From positions 1,364,001 to 1,428,000 of the forward strand of contig NZ_JAXCIL010000001.1 in NCBI RefSeq assembly GCF_034387475.1: a stretch of DNA of 64,000 nucleotides, read 5' to 3'. Each line of letters starts with the position of its first letter. Position 1 is the stretch's first letter. Made by a program: the position numbers and the translations under genes. Positions 1-8,316 of the stretch are shown one piece after another. The notes beneath the pieces are model-generated. The model saw only the letters and a list, made by a program, of their open reading frames with translations. It searched no databases and was not told where the DNA came from. The stretch comes from Pseudomonas sp. Teo4. Lineage in GTDB: Bacteria > Pseudomonadota > Gammaproteobacteria > Pseudomonadales > Pseudomonadaceae.

Positions 1-76
1 GCTTGGAGGTGGTTGCGGCGAGCTGAGCGGGGGCCAGTATCAGGGCGCGCTCATCCAGCGACAAAGAACTGGCCAA
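1..76 (-). CDS. 5' end of an unidentified gene, truncated by the window edge
   Basis: On the minus strand a TTG codon at 76-74 is preceded by a GGGAGAG Shine-Dalgarno-like stretch five bases upstream. It opens a frame of 25 codons that runs off the left end without a stop; the peptide begins M-A-S-S-L-S-L-D-E-R-A-L. There is no in-frame ATG. I do not recognise the protein from so short a piece. It would be transcribed in the same direction as the TPR gene that ends about 110 bases upstream of it. The start choice rests only on the ribosome-binding site and on the frame staying open. Confidence 0.35.
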   Translation of the reverse strand, partial: MASSLSLDERALILAPAQLAATTSK

Positions 77-188
77 GACGACTCTCCCGTGTCAAAGGGC
101 AGCGCCAGTCGTGGCCCTGCCGCCAGTGGTCCGATAACCTCTGGACCACAGCGCATCGTCAAGGGTTCAACGCAAGTTACCGGCTTCG

Positions 189-1256
189 TTACAGCCCTTG
201 TTGCAGTGCCGGGTCGTCGGGGTTCTGCCGCTCCAGTTCGGCCAGCAGTACCTGCACGTTCTGCAACTGGCCGGTCTCCTTCCAGTACTGGATCAGCAAC
301 AACCTGGCCCGGCGATTGGCCGGTTGGCGGCTGAGCAGGGTTTCCAGTTGCTTCTGGGCCGCATCACCTTGTTCCAGGTCGTGCAAGGTCACCGCCAGGG
401 CATAGCGGTAATCGGTGTTGTCGGGCTCCAGCTCGACGGCGCGGGCCAGGGCCAGCAATGCGTACTCACGTTGCTCGTGACGGTTGAGCCATAGGCCCAG
501 CTCGTTTTGCAGAAAAGCCGAGTCCGGGCGCAGGGCCAGGGCCTTGGCCAGCACCTGGCGCGATTCGTCATGTTTACCCTGGCGTTCCAGCAGGCGTACC
601 TGGGTGGCCAGGGCGTCGAGGCCGTCCGGGTCCACCGCCAGACTGCGCTGCAGGGCGGCGGCGGCCTGGTCGTAGTCGTTTTCATGCAAGTAAAGACGCG
701 CCAGGTGGACTTGCGCTGCAGCATCTTCGGGCTGTTTTTCCAGTGCCTGCTGGTATTGCTCGAGTGTGGTTTGCAGCGGCCCGAAATACAGGCCGATGGC
801 ATCCGGGTCCAGCCCCAGCAAGGCATCCACCGCGGCAAAACGCACGCTCTGGTCATCGTCGTCCAGCAACGGCCCGAGCACCAGGCTGCGCTGCGCCGCA
901 GGCAGCAGACGACGGACACCGGCGATGGCGGCGCGGCGTACCAACGGGTCAGCATGCTCCAGGTCCTGCTGCGCAAGCTTCAGCGCCTGTGGCGAGGGGT
1001 AGTTGGGCAGTTCGGCGTAGAGGGCGGCGCGGCGAATCGGCGTGAGGTCGTCGCGTTGCAACTGCTGGTACAGCACCCGCGCAGCACCCGGCAGGCCATC
1101 ATGGGCCTGGCGCAATGCCTTGGCATAGCTGTGCGGGGGCAAGGTCGGCGGGGCGGGTTGATCATCGCGGCGCAGAAAGACCAACGCCGACGACGCCAGG
1201 ATCACAGCCAGCAAGGCGATCAGGTAGCGGTGGCGTCTGGGCATTATGCGGTCCAT
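189..1256 (-). CDS. Membrane-anchored HEAT/TPR repeat protein
   Basis: The product is 355 residues. Residues about 9-27 are a single hydrophobic segment after a basic start (MDRIMPRRHRY), so it is probably an inner-membrane anchor with the rest in the periplasm. Residues about 75-160 look like HEAT-type helical repeats (LVRRAAIAGVRRLLP, SVRFAAVDALLGLDP). Residues about 160-355 are tandem TPR repeats with the usual A-x-x-x-A and D-P spacing. Such proteins are scaffolds, and partners cannot be read from sequence. A second ATG four codons in (1244) is an equally good start, as neither has a strong ribosome-binding site. The open frame continues upstream to 1643, but that extension translates the palindromic repeat at 1367-1584 and is artefactual. 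Confidence 0.8.
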   Translation of the reverse strand: MDRIMPRRHRYLIALLAVILASSALVFLRRDDQPAPPTLPPHSYAKALRQAHDGLPGAARVLYQQLQRDDLTPIRRAALYAELPNYPSPQALKLAQQDLEHADPLVRRAAIAGVRRLLPAAQRSLVLGPLLDDDDQSVRFAAVDALLGLDPDAIGLYFGPLQTTLEQYQQALEKQPEDAAAQVHLARLYLHENDYDQAAAALQRSLAVDPDGLDALATQVRLLERQGKHDESRQVLAKALALRPDSAFLQNELGLWLNRHEQREYALLALARAVELEPDNTDYRYALAVTLHDLEQGDAAQKQLETLLSRQPANRRARLLLIQYWKETGQLQNVQVLLAELERQNPDDPALQQGL

Positions 1257-1366
1257 GGCGGTGGGAAGGCAGAGCTTGGGGCAGAACGCCCCGGTCTGCA
1301 AGCAGCGCAAGATTGGGAATGGGTGGCTGCGATGTGCTTGTCTTGGGTTTTGGGGTGGTGCGTATA

Positions 1367-1584
1367 TCGAGCGCCGCCCGCGCGGCGCATCGCGAGCAAG
1401 GCTCGCTCCTACGTTTGTATCGGGCCAGTCATGCCTGTGATAGTCGCGCGCGACCGCCTTGTTTGTACGACTCGATATTGAGCCGTGCGTCCAAAGCGGT
1501 CGCGCGCATTTCTCACAGGACTCATTGGCCCGAAACAAACGTAGGAGCGAGCCTTGCTCGCGATGCGCCGCGCGGGCGGCGCTC
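1367..1584. repeat. Long palindromic intergenic repeat, copy A (about 218 bp)
   Basis: Two 52-base arms (1367-1418 and 1533-1584) are nearly exact reverse complements. Inside them the motif GCGCGACCGCC pairs with its complement, so the whole element can fold into one long hairpin. The same element recurs at 13119-13338, 25738-25957 and 51305-51523. It lies in the gap between oprN and the TPR gene. No protein is encoded: the frames it opens are the same Arg/Ala-rich artefact in every copy. Confidence 0.85.
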
Positions 1585-1622
1585 GATCTGACAAACCCCG
1601 AATATATTGTGGCAAACCCAAT

Positions 1623-1655
1623 AAAAAAGCCCCGCAGGCACAAGGCCTGCGGGGC
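1623..1655 (-). terminator. Rho-independent terminator of mexEF-oprN
   Basis: Arms 1629-1639 (GCCCCGCAGGC) and 1645-1655 are exact reverse complements around a 5-base loop. Read on the minus strand, the hairpin is followed by a run of six T (1628-1623). It lies 40 bases downstream of the oprN stop codon. Confidence 0.9.
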
Positions 1656-1694
1656 AAACGGTTGGGGGAGGATCCAACCAAAGGAGTCGTTGAA

Positions 1695-3110
1695 TCAGTG
1701 GGCGCTGGCGACCGTCTCAGGCTGCCAGCCGCCACCCAGGGCCTTGTAGATCGAGACGATGCCGCGGTACAGCTCGACCTCGCCTTGGGCTTGGGCGTCT
1801 TCTGCACTCAGACGCTCGCGTTCGGCATCCAGCAGCACCAGATAGTCCACCGTGCCCTCGCGGTAGCGCACCGACGCCAGGTCGGCGGCCTTGCGGCTGG
1901 CCTCGCTTTGACGTATCAGCGACAGCAGACGCTGCTGACGCTTGCCGTAGTCGCTGAACGCGTTGGCGGACTCTTCCAGTGCCAGCAGCACCTGTTGCTC
2001 ATAGTTGGCCAAGGCACCCTCGGCATCGGCCTTGGCTCCGCGCAGGCGGGCCCGCACGCTGCCCAGGTCGAAAGCGGCCCAGGTGATGCTGGGGCCAAGC
2101 GCCCAGGCATTGGCGGCGGACGAGCCGATCTGCGAGCCGCGCGCGGCGGTGAAACCGAGGAAACCGCTGAGGCTGACCCGCGGGAACAGGTCGGCAGTGG
2201 CCACCCCGACGTTGGCCGTGGCGGCGGCCAGCTGGCGCTCGGCGCTGCGGATGTCCGGGCGGCGGCGCAGCAGCTCACCCGGGTCACCCACCGGCAATGC
2301 CTTGACGATGGCCGGCAGTGACTTGGGCGAGAGGTCGACGCTCAAGGCATCCGGGCGCTGGCCCAGCAGGGTGGCGATGCGGTTGCGCGCCCGGACCTGC
2401 TCGGCCTGCAGTTCTGGTACGGTCGCCTCGACCCCAGCCAGACGTGCATCGGCGCGCACCACGTCCAGTTCGTTGCCGACCCCGGCGTCGCGCAGGGTTT
2501 CGGTGATGTTGCGCGACTCCTGCTGGGTCTTGAGGTTGGCCAGGGCGATCTTCTCGCGCAGTTGCGCGCCGCGCAGTTGGCCATAGGCATCGACCAACTC
2601 GGCGATCAGGCTGACCTGCAACTGCTGAAGGTCGGCCTGGGCCGCCGCTTCCTGGGCTTCGCTGGCCTCGATCTGACGCTGGATACGGCCGAACAGGTCA
2701 AGCTCCCAGGCCATGTCCAGGCCCAGGTCGTAGCGCTCGCTGTTGACCCGCTGTTCGGTCTCGCCAGGAATCTGGCCCTTGCCGATGTCGCTGCTGACGC
2801 GGCTGGTGACCACCGGCAACTGGTCGTTCGAGGCATCCTCACGGATGGCCCGTGCCGACTTGAGCCGGGCGAAGGCCACGCGCAGGTCGCGGTTGCCATC
2901 CAGCGAGGCCTGCACCAGTTGGTTCAGCACCGGGTCGTCGAACTGCTTCCACCACAGGCTTTCAAAGCGGCTGCGGTCAAACGCCTGGGCTTGCATCTGG
3001 CTGTCCAGCTGCGCAGGTTCGGTGTCCGGCGTCTTGTAGTCCGGGCCCACCGCACAGGCCGCCAGGGCCAGTGCCAGCAGGCTGGGCGTCAGGGGTTTGA
3101 GCAGGTTCAT
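1695..3110 (-). CDS. oprN: OprN-type outer-membrane efflux lipoprotein (NodT family)
   Basis: The product is 471 residues and forms the outer-membrane channel of a tripartite RND pump. It starts with a lipoprotein signal peptide ending in LAAC (Cys19), followed by AVGPDYKTP, the standard mature start of the OprM/OprN family. Two outer-membrane efflux (OEP) repeats fill the rest, each with long helical stretches (DLGLDMAWELDLFGRI, GPSITWAAFDLGSVRARLRG). The length is normal for the family. Its ATG overlaps the mexF stop by four bases, so the two are translationally coupled. A strong terminator follows. The OprN assignment rests on the MexF partner; orthology to a particular P. putida locus is inferred. 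Confidence 0.92.
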   Translation of the reverse strand: MNLLKPLTPSLLALALAACAVGPDYKTPDTEPAQLDSQMQAQAFDRSRFESLWWKQFDDPVLNQLVQASLDGNRDLRVAFARLKSARAIREDASNDQLPVVTSRVSSDIGKGQIPGETEQRVNSERYDLGLDMAWELDLFGRIQRQIEASEAQEAAAQADLQQLQVSLIAELVDAYGQLRGAQLREKIALANLKTQQESRNITETLRDAGVGNELDVVRADARLAGVEATVPELQAEQVRARNRIATLLGQRPDALSVDLSPKSLPAIVKALPVGDPGELLRRRPDIRSAERQLAAATANVGVATADLFPRVSLSGFLGFTAARGSQIGSSAANAWALGPSITWAAFDLGSVRARLRGAKADAEGALANYEQQVLLALEESANAFSDYGKRQQRLLSLIRQSEASRKAADLASVRYREGTVDYLVLLDAERERLSAEDAQAQGEVELYRGIVSIYKALGGGWQPETVASAH

Positions 3111-6100
3111 GCGTGGCTCTCCAACGATTGCACGTGCGCGGCCTTGCGGGCCTGGCGACGTTCGACGAAACGGCGGATCAGGAAGAAGAACACCGGGGTC
3201 AGGAACAAGCCGAACACGGTCACCCCGATCATCCCCGAGAACACCGCGACACCCATGGCGTGGCGCATTTCCGAACCGGCACCGGAGGAGAACACCAGCG
3301 GCACCACACCCATGATGAAGGCAATCGAGGTCATCAGAATCGGCCGCAGACGCAGGCGGCAGGCTTCCAGTACCGCAGCCAGCGGGTCGAGGCCCTTGGC
3401 CTGTTCATCCTTGGCGAATTCGACGATCAGAATCGCGTTCTTGCACGCCAGGCCCACCAGTACGATCAAGCCGATCTGGGTGAAGATGTTGTTGTCGCCA
3501 CCCGAGACGATCACCCCGGTGATGGCCGACAGCAGGGTCATCGGCACGATCAGGATCACCGCCAGCGGCAGGCTCCAGCTTTCGTACTGGGCGGCCAGCA
3601 CCAGGAACGCCAGCAGTACGCACAGCGGGAACACCAGCAGTGCGGTATTGCCCGAGAGGATCTGCTGGTAGGTCAGGTCGGTCCACTCGAAGGTCATGCC
3701 GTTGGGCAATTCCTCTTTCAGCAGTTTCTCGATGGCGGCTTCGGCCTGGCCGGAGCTGTAGCCCGGGGCTGCCGCGCCGTTGATTTCCGCGGTGATGAAG
3801 CCGTTGTAGTGCATCACGCGATCAGGTCCGGAGGTATCGCTGACCTTGAGGAAGGTCGCCAACGGAATCATCTCGCCCAGGTTGTTGCGCACCTTCAACT
3901 GGCCGATCTGCTCGGCATCGAGGCGGAACTGCTGCTCGGCCTGGACGTTGACCTGGTAGGTGCGGCCAAAGCGGTTGAAGTCGTTGGTGTACAGCGAGCC
4001 CAGGTAAACCTGCAGGGTGTCGAAGATATCGGTGATCGCCACGCCATGGGTCTTGGCCTTTTCCCGGTCGATGGCGGCATCGACCTGCGGCACGTTGACC
4101 TGGTAGCTGGTGAACAGGCCTGCCAGCTCTGGCACGTTGTGGCTCTTGGCGATGATGTTCTGGGTTTCTTTGTACAGCGCTTCGTAGCCCAGGTTGCCGC
4201 GGTCCTCGATCTGCAGGCGGAAGCCGCCAATGGTGCCAAGGCCTTGTACCGGCGGTGGCGGGAAGATCGCGATGTAGGCGTCCTGGATGTCGGCGAACTG
4301 GGCGTTGAGCGCGGCGGCGATGGCCGCTGCCGACTGGCTCGGGTCCTTGCGCTCATCGAACGGCTTGAGCGGAGTGAACACGATGCCGCTGTTGGGGCTG
4401 TTGGTGAAACCGTTGATCGACAGGCCCGGGAAGGCTACCGAGTCGGCAACGCCGGGTTGCTTCAGGGCGATTTCACTCATGCGCTTGATCACCGCCTCGG
4501 TACGGTCGAGGCTGGCGGCGTCAGGCAGCTGGGCGAAGGCCACCAGGTACTGCTTGTCCTGGGCCGGCACGAAACCGGTCGGGGTGGACGAGAAGCCCAG
4601 GTAGGTCAGGCCCATCAGGCCGGCATAGACGAACAGGGCGATGCCGCTGGAGCGGATGACTCGGCGCACACCACCCACGTAGCGGTGGCTGGCACGGTCG
4701 AAGAAGCGGTTGAACGGGGCGAACAGCCAGCTGCCCAGCAGTTTATCCAGGAACCGCGAGAACCGGTCCTTGGGTGCGTGATGGTCCTTGAGCAGCACTG
4801 CAGCCAGCGCAGGCGACAGGGTCAGCGAGTTGAACGCCGAGATCACGGTGGAGATGGCGATGGTCAGGGCGAACTGCTTGTAGAACTGCCCGGTAAGGCC
4901 GGAAATGAACGCAGCAGGGACAAACACCGCGCACAGCACCAGGGCGGTGGCAATGATCGGTCCGGTCACTTCGCCCATGGCTTTTTGCGTAGCCTCGAGC
5001 GGTTTAAGGCCAAGCCCGATATTACGCTCGACGTTCTCCACCACGACGATGGCGTCGTCCACCACGATACCGATGGCCAATACCAGCCCGAACAGCGACA
5101 GGGCATTGAGCGAGAAGCCGAACAGGTGCATGACCGCGAAGGTACCGATCAGCGACACCGGTACGGCCAGCAGCGGGATGATCGAGGCGCGCCAGGTCTG
5201 CAGGAACAGGATCACCACCAGTACCACCAGCACCAGCGCTTCGAACAGGGTGTGCACCACCGCTTCGATGGAGCCACGCACGAAGATGGTCGGGTCATAG
5301 ACGATGCTGTAGTCCATCCCTTCGGGGAAGTCCTTTTTCAGCTCGGCCATTTTCGCCCGCACTTCGTCGGAGATTTCGATGGCGTTGGAACCAGGGCGCT
5401 GGAAGATCGGGATGGCCACTGCCGGCTGGTTGTTCAGCAGCGAGCGCAGGGCATATTGGCTGGAACCCAGCTCGACCCGGGCGATGTCCTTGAGGCGCGT
5501 GATTTCGCCATCGGCACCGGCGCGGATGATGATGTTCTCGAATTCTTCCTCGTTGACCAGGCGGCCCTGGGTGTTGATCGACAGCTGGAAGCTGGTGCTA
5601 CCGGGGGCGGGCGGGGCGCCCAGCTGGCCGGCGGCCACCTGGCGGTTCTGCTCGCGAATGGCGGCCACCACATCACTGGCGGTCAGGTTGCGCGAAGCGG
5701 TCTTGTTCGGGTCCAGCCATACCCGCAGCGAGTAGTCGCCCATGCCGAACAGTTGCACGTCGCCCACGCCGCCCAGGCGCGCCAGCTCGTCCTTGATGTT
5801 GAGGATGGCGTAGTTGGACAGGTAGAGCATGTCGTAGCGGTTGTCCGGCGAGGTCAGGTGCACGACCATGGTCAGGTCGGGCGAGGCCTTGTCGACGGTG
5901 ATGCCGATACGGGTCACTTCCTCAGGCAGCTTGGGCTGAGTGCGGGTGACGCGGTTCTGTACCTGCACCTGGGCATTGTCCAGGTCGGTGCCCAGGGCGA
6001 AGGTGATGGTCAGGGTCAGCTTGCCATCGGCGGTGGACTGCGAGGACATGTACAGCATGTTCTCGACACCGGTAATGGCCTGCTCCAGCGGTGCGGCGAC

Positions 6101-6286
6101 GGTTTCGCCGATCACCTTGGGGTTGGCGCCGGGGAAGTTGGCGCGCACCACCACGGTAGGCGGTACCACTTCCGGGTATTCGCTGATCGGCAGCTGGAAC
6201 AGCGAGATCGAACCCGCGATCAGCAGCACCAGCGACAGCACGGCGGCGAAGATCGGCCGGGTAATGAAGAATTTCGAAAAGTTCAT
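3107..6286 (-). CDS. mexF: MexF-type RND multidrug efflux transporter
   Basis: The product is 1059 residues, full length for the HAE1 family of proton-driven RND transporters. It begins MNFSKFFITRPIFAAVLS, typical of MexF rather than MexB, with the first membrane helix at about 10-30. Motif GIVVDDAIVVVENVERN in the middle membrane block carries the paired aspartates of the proton relay in helix 4. The periplasmic porter and docking domains lie between the two six-helix bundles. MexF pumps export chloramphenicol, fluoroquinolones and trimethoprim in P. aeruginosa; substrates here are inferred. The gene sits between mexE (12-base gap) and oprN (4-base overlap). Confidence 0.95.
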   Translation of the reverse strand: MNFSKFFITRPIFAAVLSLVLLIAGSISLFQLPISEYPEVVPPTVVVRANFPGANPKVIGETVAAPLEQAITGVENMLYMSSQSTADGKLTLTITFALGTDLDNAQVQVQNRVTRTQPKLPEEVTRIGITVDKASPDLTMVVHLTSPDNRYDMLYLSNYAILNIKDELARLGGVGDVQLFGMGDYSLRVWLDPNKTASRNLTASDVVAAIREQNRQVAAGQLGAPPAPGSTSFQLSINTQGRLVNEEEFENIIIRAGADGEITRLKDIARVELGSSQYALRSLLNNQPAVAIPIFQRPGSNAIEISDEVRAKMAELKKDFPEGMDYSIVYDPTIFVRGSIEAVVHTLFEALVLVVLVVILFLQTWRASIIPLLAVPVSLIGTFAVMHLFGFSLNALSLFGLVLAIGIVVDDAIVVVENVERNIGLGLKPLEATQKAMGEVTGPIIATALVLCAVFVPAAFISGLTGQFYKQFALTIAISTVISAFNSLTLSPALAAVLLKDHHAPKDRFSRFLDKLLGSWLFAPFNRFFDRASHRYVGGVRRVIRSSGIALFVYAGLMGLTYLGFSSTPTGFVPAQDKQYLVAFAQLPDAASLDRTEAVIKRMSEIALKQPGVADSVAFPGLSINGFTNSPNSGIVFTPLKPFDERKDPSQSAAAIAAALNAQFADIQDAYIAIFPPPPVQGLGTIGGFRLQIEDRGNLGYEALYKETQNIIAKSHNVPELAGLFTSYQVNVPQVDAAIDREKAKTHGVAITDIFDTLQVYLGSLYTNDFNRFGRTYQVNVQAEQQFRLDAEQIGQLKVRNNLGEMIPLATFLKVSDTSGPDRVMHYNGFITAEINGAAAPGYSSGQAEAAIEKLLKEELPNGMTFEWTDLTYQQILSGNTALLVFPLCVLLAFLVLAAQYESWSLPLAVILIVPMTLLSAITGVIVSGGDNNIFTQIGLIVLVGLACKNAILIVEFAKDEQAKGLDPLAAVLEACRLRLRPILMTSIAFIMGVVPLVFSSGAGSEMRHAMGVAVFSGMIGVTVFGLFLTPVFFFLIRRFVERRQARKAAHVQSLESHA

Positions 6287-6298
6287 CGGTGTGATCCC

Positions 6299-7540
6299 TT
6301 AACCGCGTGGCGCCTGGGCGCTGGCGACTTTCTCAGTGGAGCCCGCTACCTTCTGCGCCGAGTTGCTGGCCTCGAGGGCCTGGCGCTGCTGGGCGAGGGC
6401 GGCGAGGGTCTGTTCGCTGGCCATGGCGGTTTCTTCCGGCGTCACGGGCGAGCCCGGGCGAACACGCTGCAGGCCCTTGACCACGATGCGGTCGTCTTTG
6501 CCCAGGCCGCTGCGCACGATGCGCAGGCCTTCGAGCTTCGGCCCCAGCTCCACCGGGCGGTAGGTGGCCTTGTTGTCCTTGTCCATGACCAGCACGAACT
6601 TCTTGCCAAGGTCGGTGCCCACGGCTTCGTCGTTGATCAGCACGGCGTCGTACTGGGCGCTGCCGACCAGCTTCAGGCGCGCGTACAGGCCAGGGGTGAA
6701 CTGCCCGTCGCGGTTGTCGAACACAGCGCGGCCACGGATGGTGCCGGTGCGCGGGTTGACCTGGTTGTCGACGAAGTTCATCTGGCCCAGGTGCGGGTTG
6801 CCGGTTTCGTTGGTCAGGCCCAGGTACACCGGGGTGCTCTGGCCGCGCTGGCCTTCACGGGCCAGCTGGGTGTACTTGAGGTACACGCGCTCGTCGGCAT
6901 CGAAGTAGGCATACACCTTGTCGGTGGAGACCACGCTGGTCAGCGGCGTGACATCGGCAGTGACGATGTTGCCAGCGGTGAACTGGGCGCGGCTGACGCG
7001 GCCGCCGATTGGCGCGGTGACGCGGGTGAAGCTCAGGTTCAGGCGGGCCAGGTCCAGTTGCGCCTGAATGGCATCGACCCCGGCACGGGCTTCGGCGGCG
7101 GCGCTGCTGCGCGACTCGGCCAGTTCGGCGGAGATCGCGTTGCTGTCGCGCAGACGCTCGCCACGGCGGGCTTCGTTGGCACTGCGAATGGCGGTGGCCT
7201 TGGCTTGTTGTAGCTGGGCTTCGAGGCGGCGGACTTCAGCCTGGAACGGGCGTGGGTCGATCTGGAACAGCAGGTCGCCTTTCTTGACCTGGGCACCTTC
7301 GGTGAAGGCCACCAGGTCGATCTGGCCAGAGACCCGAGGACGAACTTCGACGGTCTCCGGCGCTTCGAGGCGGCCGGTGAACTCGTCCCATTCGTTGATC
7401 GGCTGCTCGATTACCTTGGCAACGCTGACCTTGGGTGCGGCGGGGGCCTGCACGGCGTCCGGGGTTCGACCGCATGCGCTGAGCACCACCACTGCCAGGG
7501 CAGCGAGGGGAAAGCGCAAGGGTTTGAGTGATTGTTCCAT
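6299..7540 (-). CDS. mexE: MexE-type periplasmic adaptor lipoprotein of the RND pump
   Basis: The product is 413 residues and links MexF to OprN. The signal peptide ends with the lipobox LSAC (Cys23). Next come a membrane-fusion lipoyl half-motif (VRPRVSGQIDLVAFTEGAQV), a helical hairpin with Ala/Gln-rich heptads, the second lipoyl half (FTRVTAPIGGRVSRAQFTAG), and the beta-barrel and membrane-proximal domains. I chose ATG 7540 because GGAG lies six bases upstream and the signal peptide begins there. A frame-open extension to 7600 adds a peptide with no signal character. It is the first gene of the operon, and a candidate LysR-type box lies 112-132 bases upstream. Confidence 0.94.
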   Translation of the reverse strand: MEQSLKPLRFPLAALAVVVLSACGRTPDAVQAPAAPKVSVAKVIEQPINEWDEFTGRLEAPETVEVRPRVSGQIDLVAFTEGAQVKKGDLLFQIDPRPFQAEVRRLEAQLQQAKATAIRSANEARRGERLRDSNAISAELAESRSSAAAEARAGVDAIQAQLDLARLNLSFTRVTAPIGGRVSRAQFTAGNIVTADVTPLTSVVSTDKVYAYFDADERVYLKYTQLAREGQRGQSTPVYLGLTNETGNPHLGQMNFVDNQVNPRTGTIRGRAVFDNRDGQFTPGLYARLKLVGSAQYDAVLINDEAVGTDLGKKFVLVMDKDNKATYRPVELGPKLEGLRIVRSGLGKDDRIVVKGLQRVRPGSPVTPEETAMASEQTLAALAQQRQALEASNSAQKVAGSTEKVASAQAPRG

Positions 7541-7651
7541 GGAGAACTCCGCCAATGTATTAGTAGTGGGCGGAGTGTGAGTGTCTTGCGCGTGACGCAC
7601 GAATCGAACGGAGCGAAGGTTATTATCACGCGCAATGATATGTCGGGGTTA

Positions 7652-7672
7652 ATCATCGATGCGGGGCATGAT
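7652..7672. promoter_or_regulatory. Candidate LysR-type operator upstream of mexE
   Basis: ATCAT (7652-7656) and ATGAT (7668-7672) form a perfect dyad with an 11-base spacer, which fits the T-N11-A core of LysR-family sites. MexT, the known activator of mexEF-oprN in P. aeruginosa, is a LysR protein, but the published MexT consensus is not matched exactly. The right half overlaps the stop codon of the RAYT gene. Confidence 0.4.
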
Positions 7673-8127
7673 CAGAGCCAGGCGGCATCCCAGTGGGGGT
7701 ACTCTGCCACCGTGTCGGCAAGGCCCGCCCTCAATGGGTTGGCCACGATGTAGCGGGCGACGTCCTTGATGTTCTCCTCACGACGTACTGCCCGGTCGTG
7801 GTATCCCTTTTGCCACAATGCTCCGCGGCGTTCCAGGGCGGTATTCACCAGATGAGTCGAGCGGTATTTGACCTGCCGCATCAGGGCGTCCAGCGATGCA
7901 TTCTGCAGTTCTACCAGCCAGTGGAGGTGGTCGGGCATCACGACCCAGGCGAGTGATTTCGCCATGGTGTGCTCATGGGCTAGACGTAGTTGAGAAACCA
8001 GAATTCGTGCCGTGCGCAGATCGCGGAAAACAGGTTCGCGGTTTCTGACCGTCGTGGTCAGCAAATAGAGTTGGCCTGATATGGAGGTTCGGCCAATGCG
8101 TAAACGATGTGAGGCTGGGCTATCCAT
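7672..8127 (-). CDS. REP-associated tyrosine transposase (RAYT, Y1/IS200-like)
   Basis: The product is 151 residues. The metal-binding HUH motif is seen as MPDHLHWLVEL (His67, His69). The candidate catalytic tyrosine is Tyr126 in RYIVANPLRAGL, the standard arrangement of single-tyrosine (Y1) nucleases of the TnpA-REP group. RAYTs are single-copy domesticated transposase relatives thought to mobilise REP hairpins. Consistent with this, a perfect REP hairpin lies about 110 bases upstream of its start (8234-8291). No terminal repeats of a classical insertion sequence were seen. The protein appears intact. Confidence 0.9.
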   Translation of the reverse strand: MDSPASHRLRIGRTSISGQLYLLTTTVRNREPVFRDLRTARILVSQLRLAHEHTMAKSLAWVVMPDHLHWLVELQNASLDALMRQVKYRSTHLVNTALERRGALWQKGYHDRAVRREENIKDVARYIVANPLRAGLADTVAEYPHWDAAWL

Positions 8128-8233
8128 AGCACGCTCCTTGAGGGGACGTACTCAAGGTAGCTGCGTGGCTGGAGTTGGTCTGGTGGACATTGGAACAGTT
8201 TGTGTCGTGCACTCTGCGAGCGCTGCGCGCTCG

Positions 8234-8291
8234 ATCGCAGGCTTCGCCAGCTCCCACGACTACCCCCGTGGGAGCTGGCGAAGCCTGCGAT
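8234..8291. repeat. REP hairpin (25-bp perfect arms) upstream of the RAYT gene
   Basis: Positions 8234-8258 and 8267-8291 are exact reverse complements around an 8-base loop, with the GTGGGAGCTGGCGAAGCC core familiar from pseudomonad REPs. Immediately after it, 8292-8308 forms a second small hairpin (GGGGCGC-AAC-GCGCCCC). The pair lies between the rhodanese gene stop and the RAYT start. Confidence 0.85.
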
Positions 8292-8316
8292 GGGGCGCAA
8301 CGCGCCCCCAGCTTGT

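Noticed and set aside
1368..1643. Arg/Ala-rich peptide that appears at the N-terminus of several open frames, such as the TPR and MFS genes
   Set aside because: It is translation of the palindromic repeat and recurs at every copy. The true starts are downstream, at recognised Met codons.
3113..7213. A very long open frame (about 1366 codons) on the plus strand opposite mexE and mexF
   Set aside because: It is a high-GC antisense shadow. The minus-strand frames encode clearly conserved RND proteins, while this one gives low-complexity Gln/His/Gly-rich peptide and no start signal.
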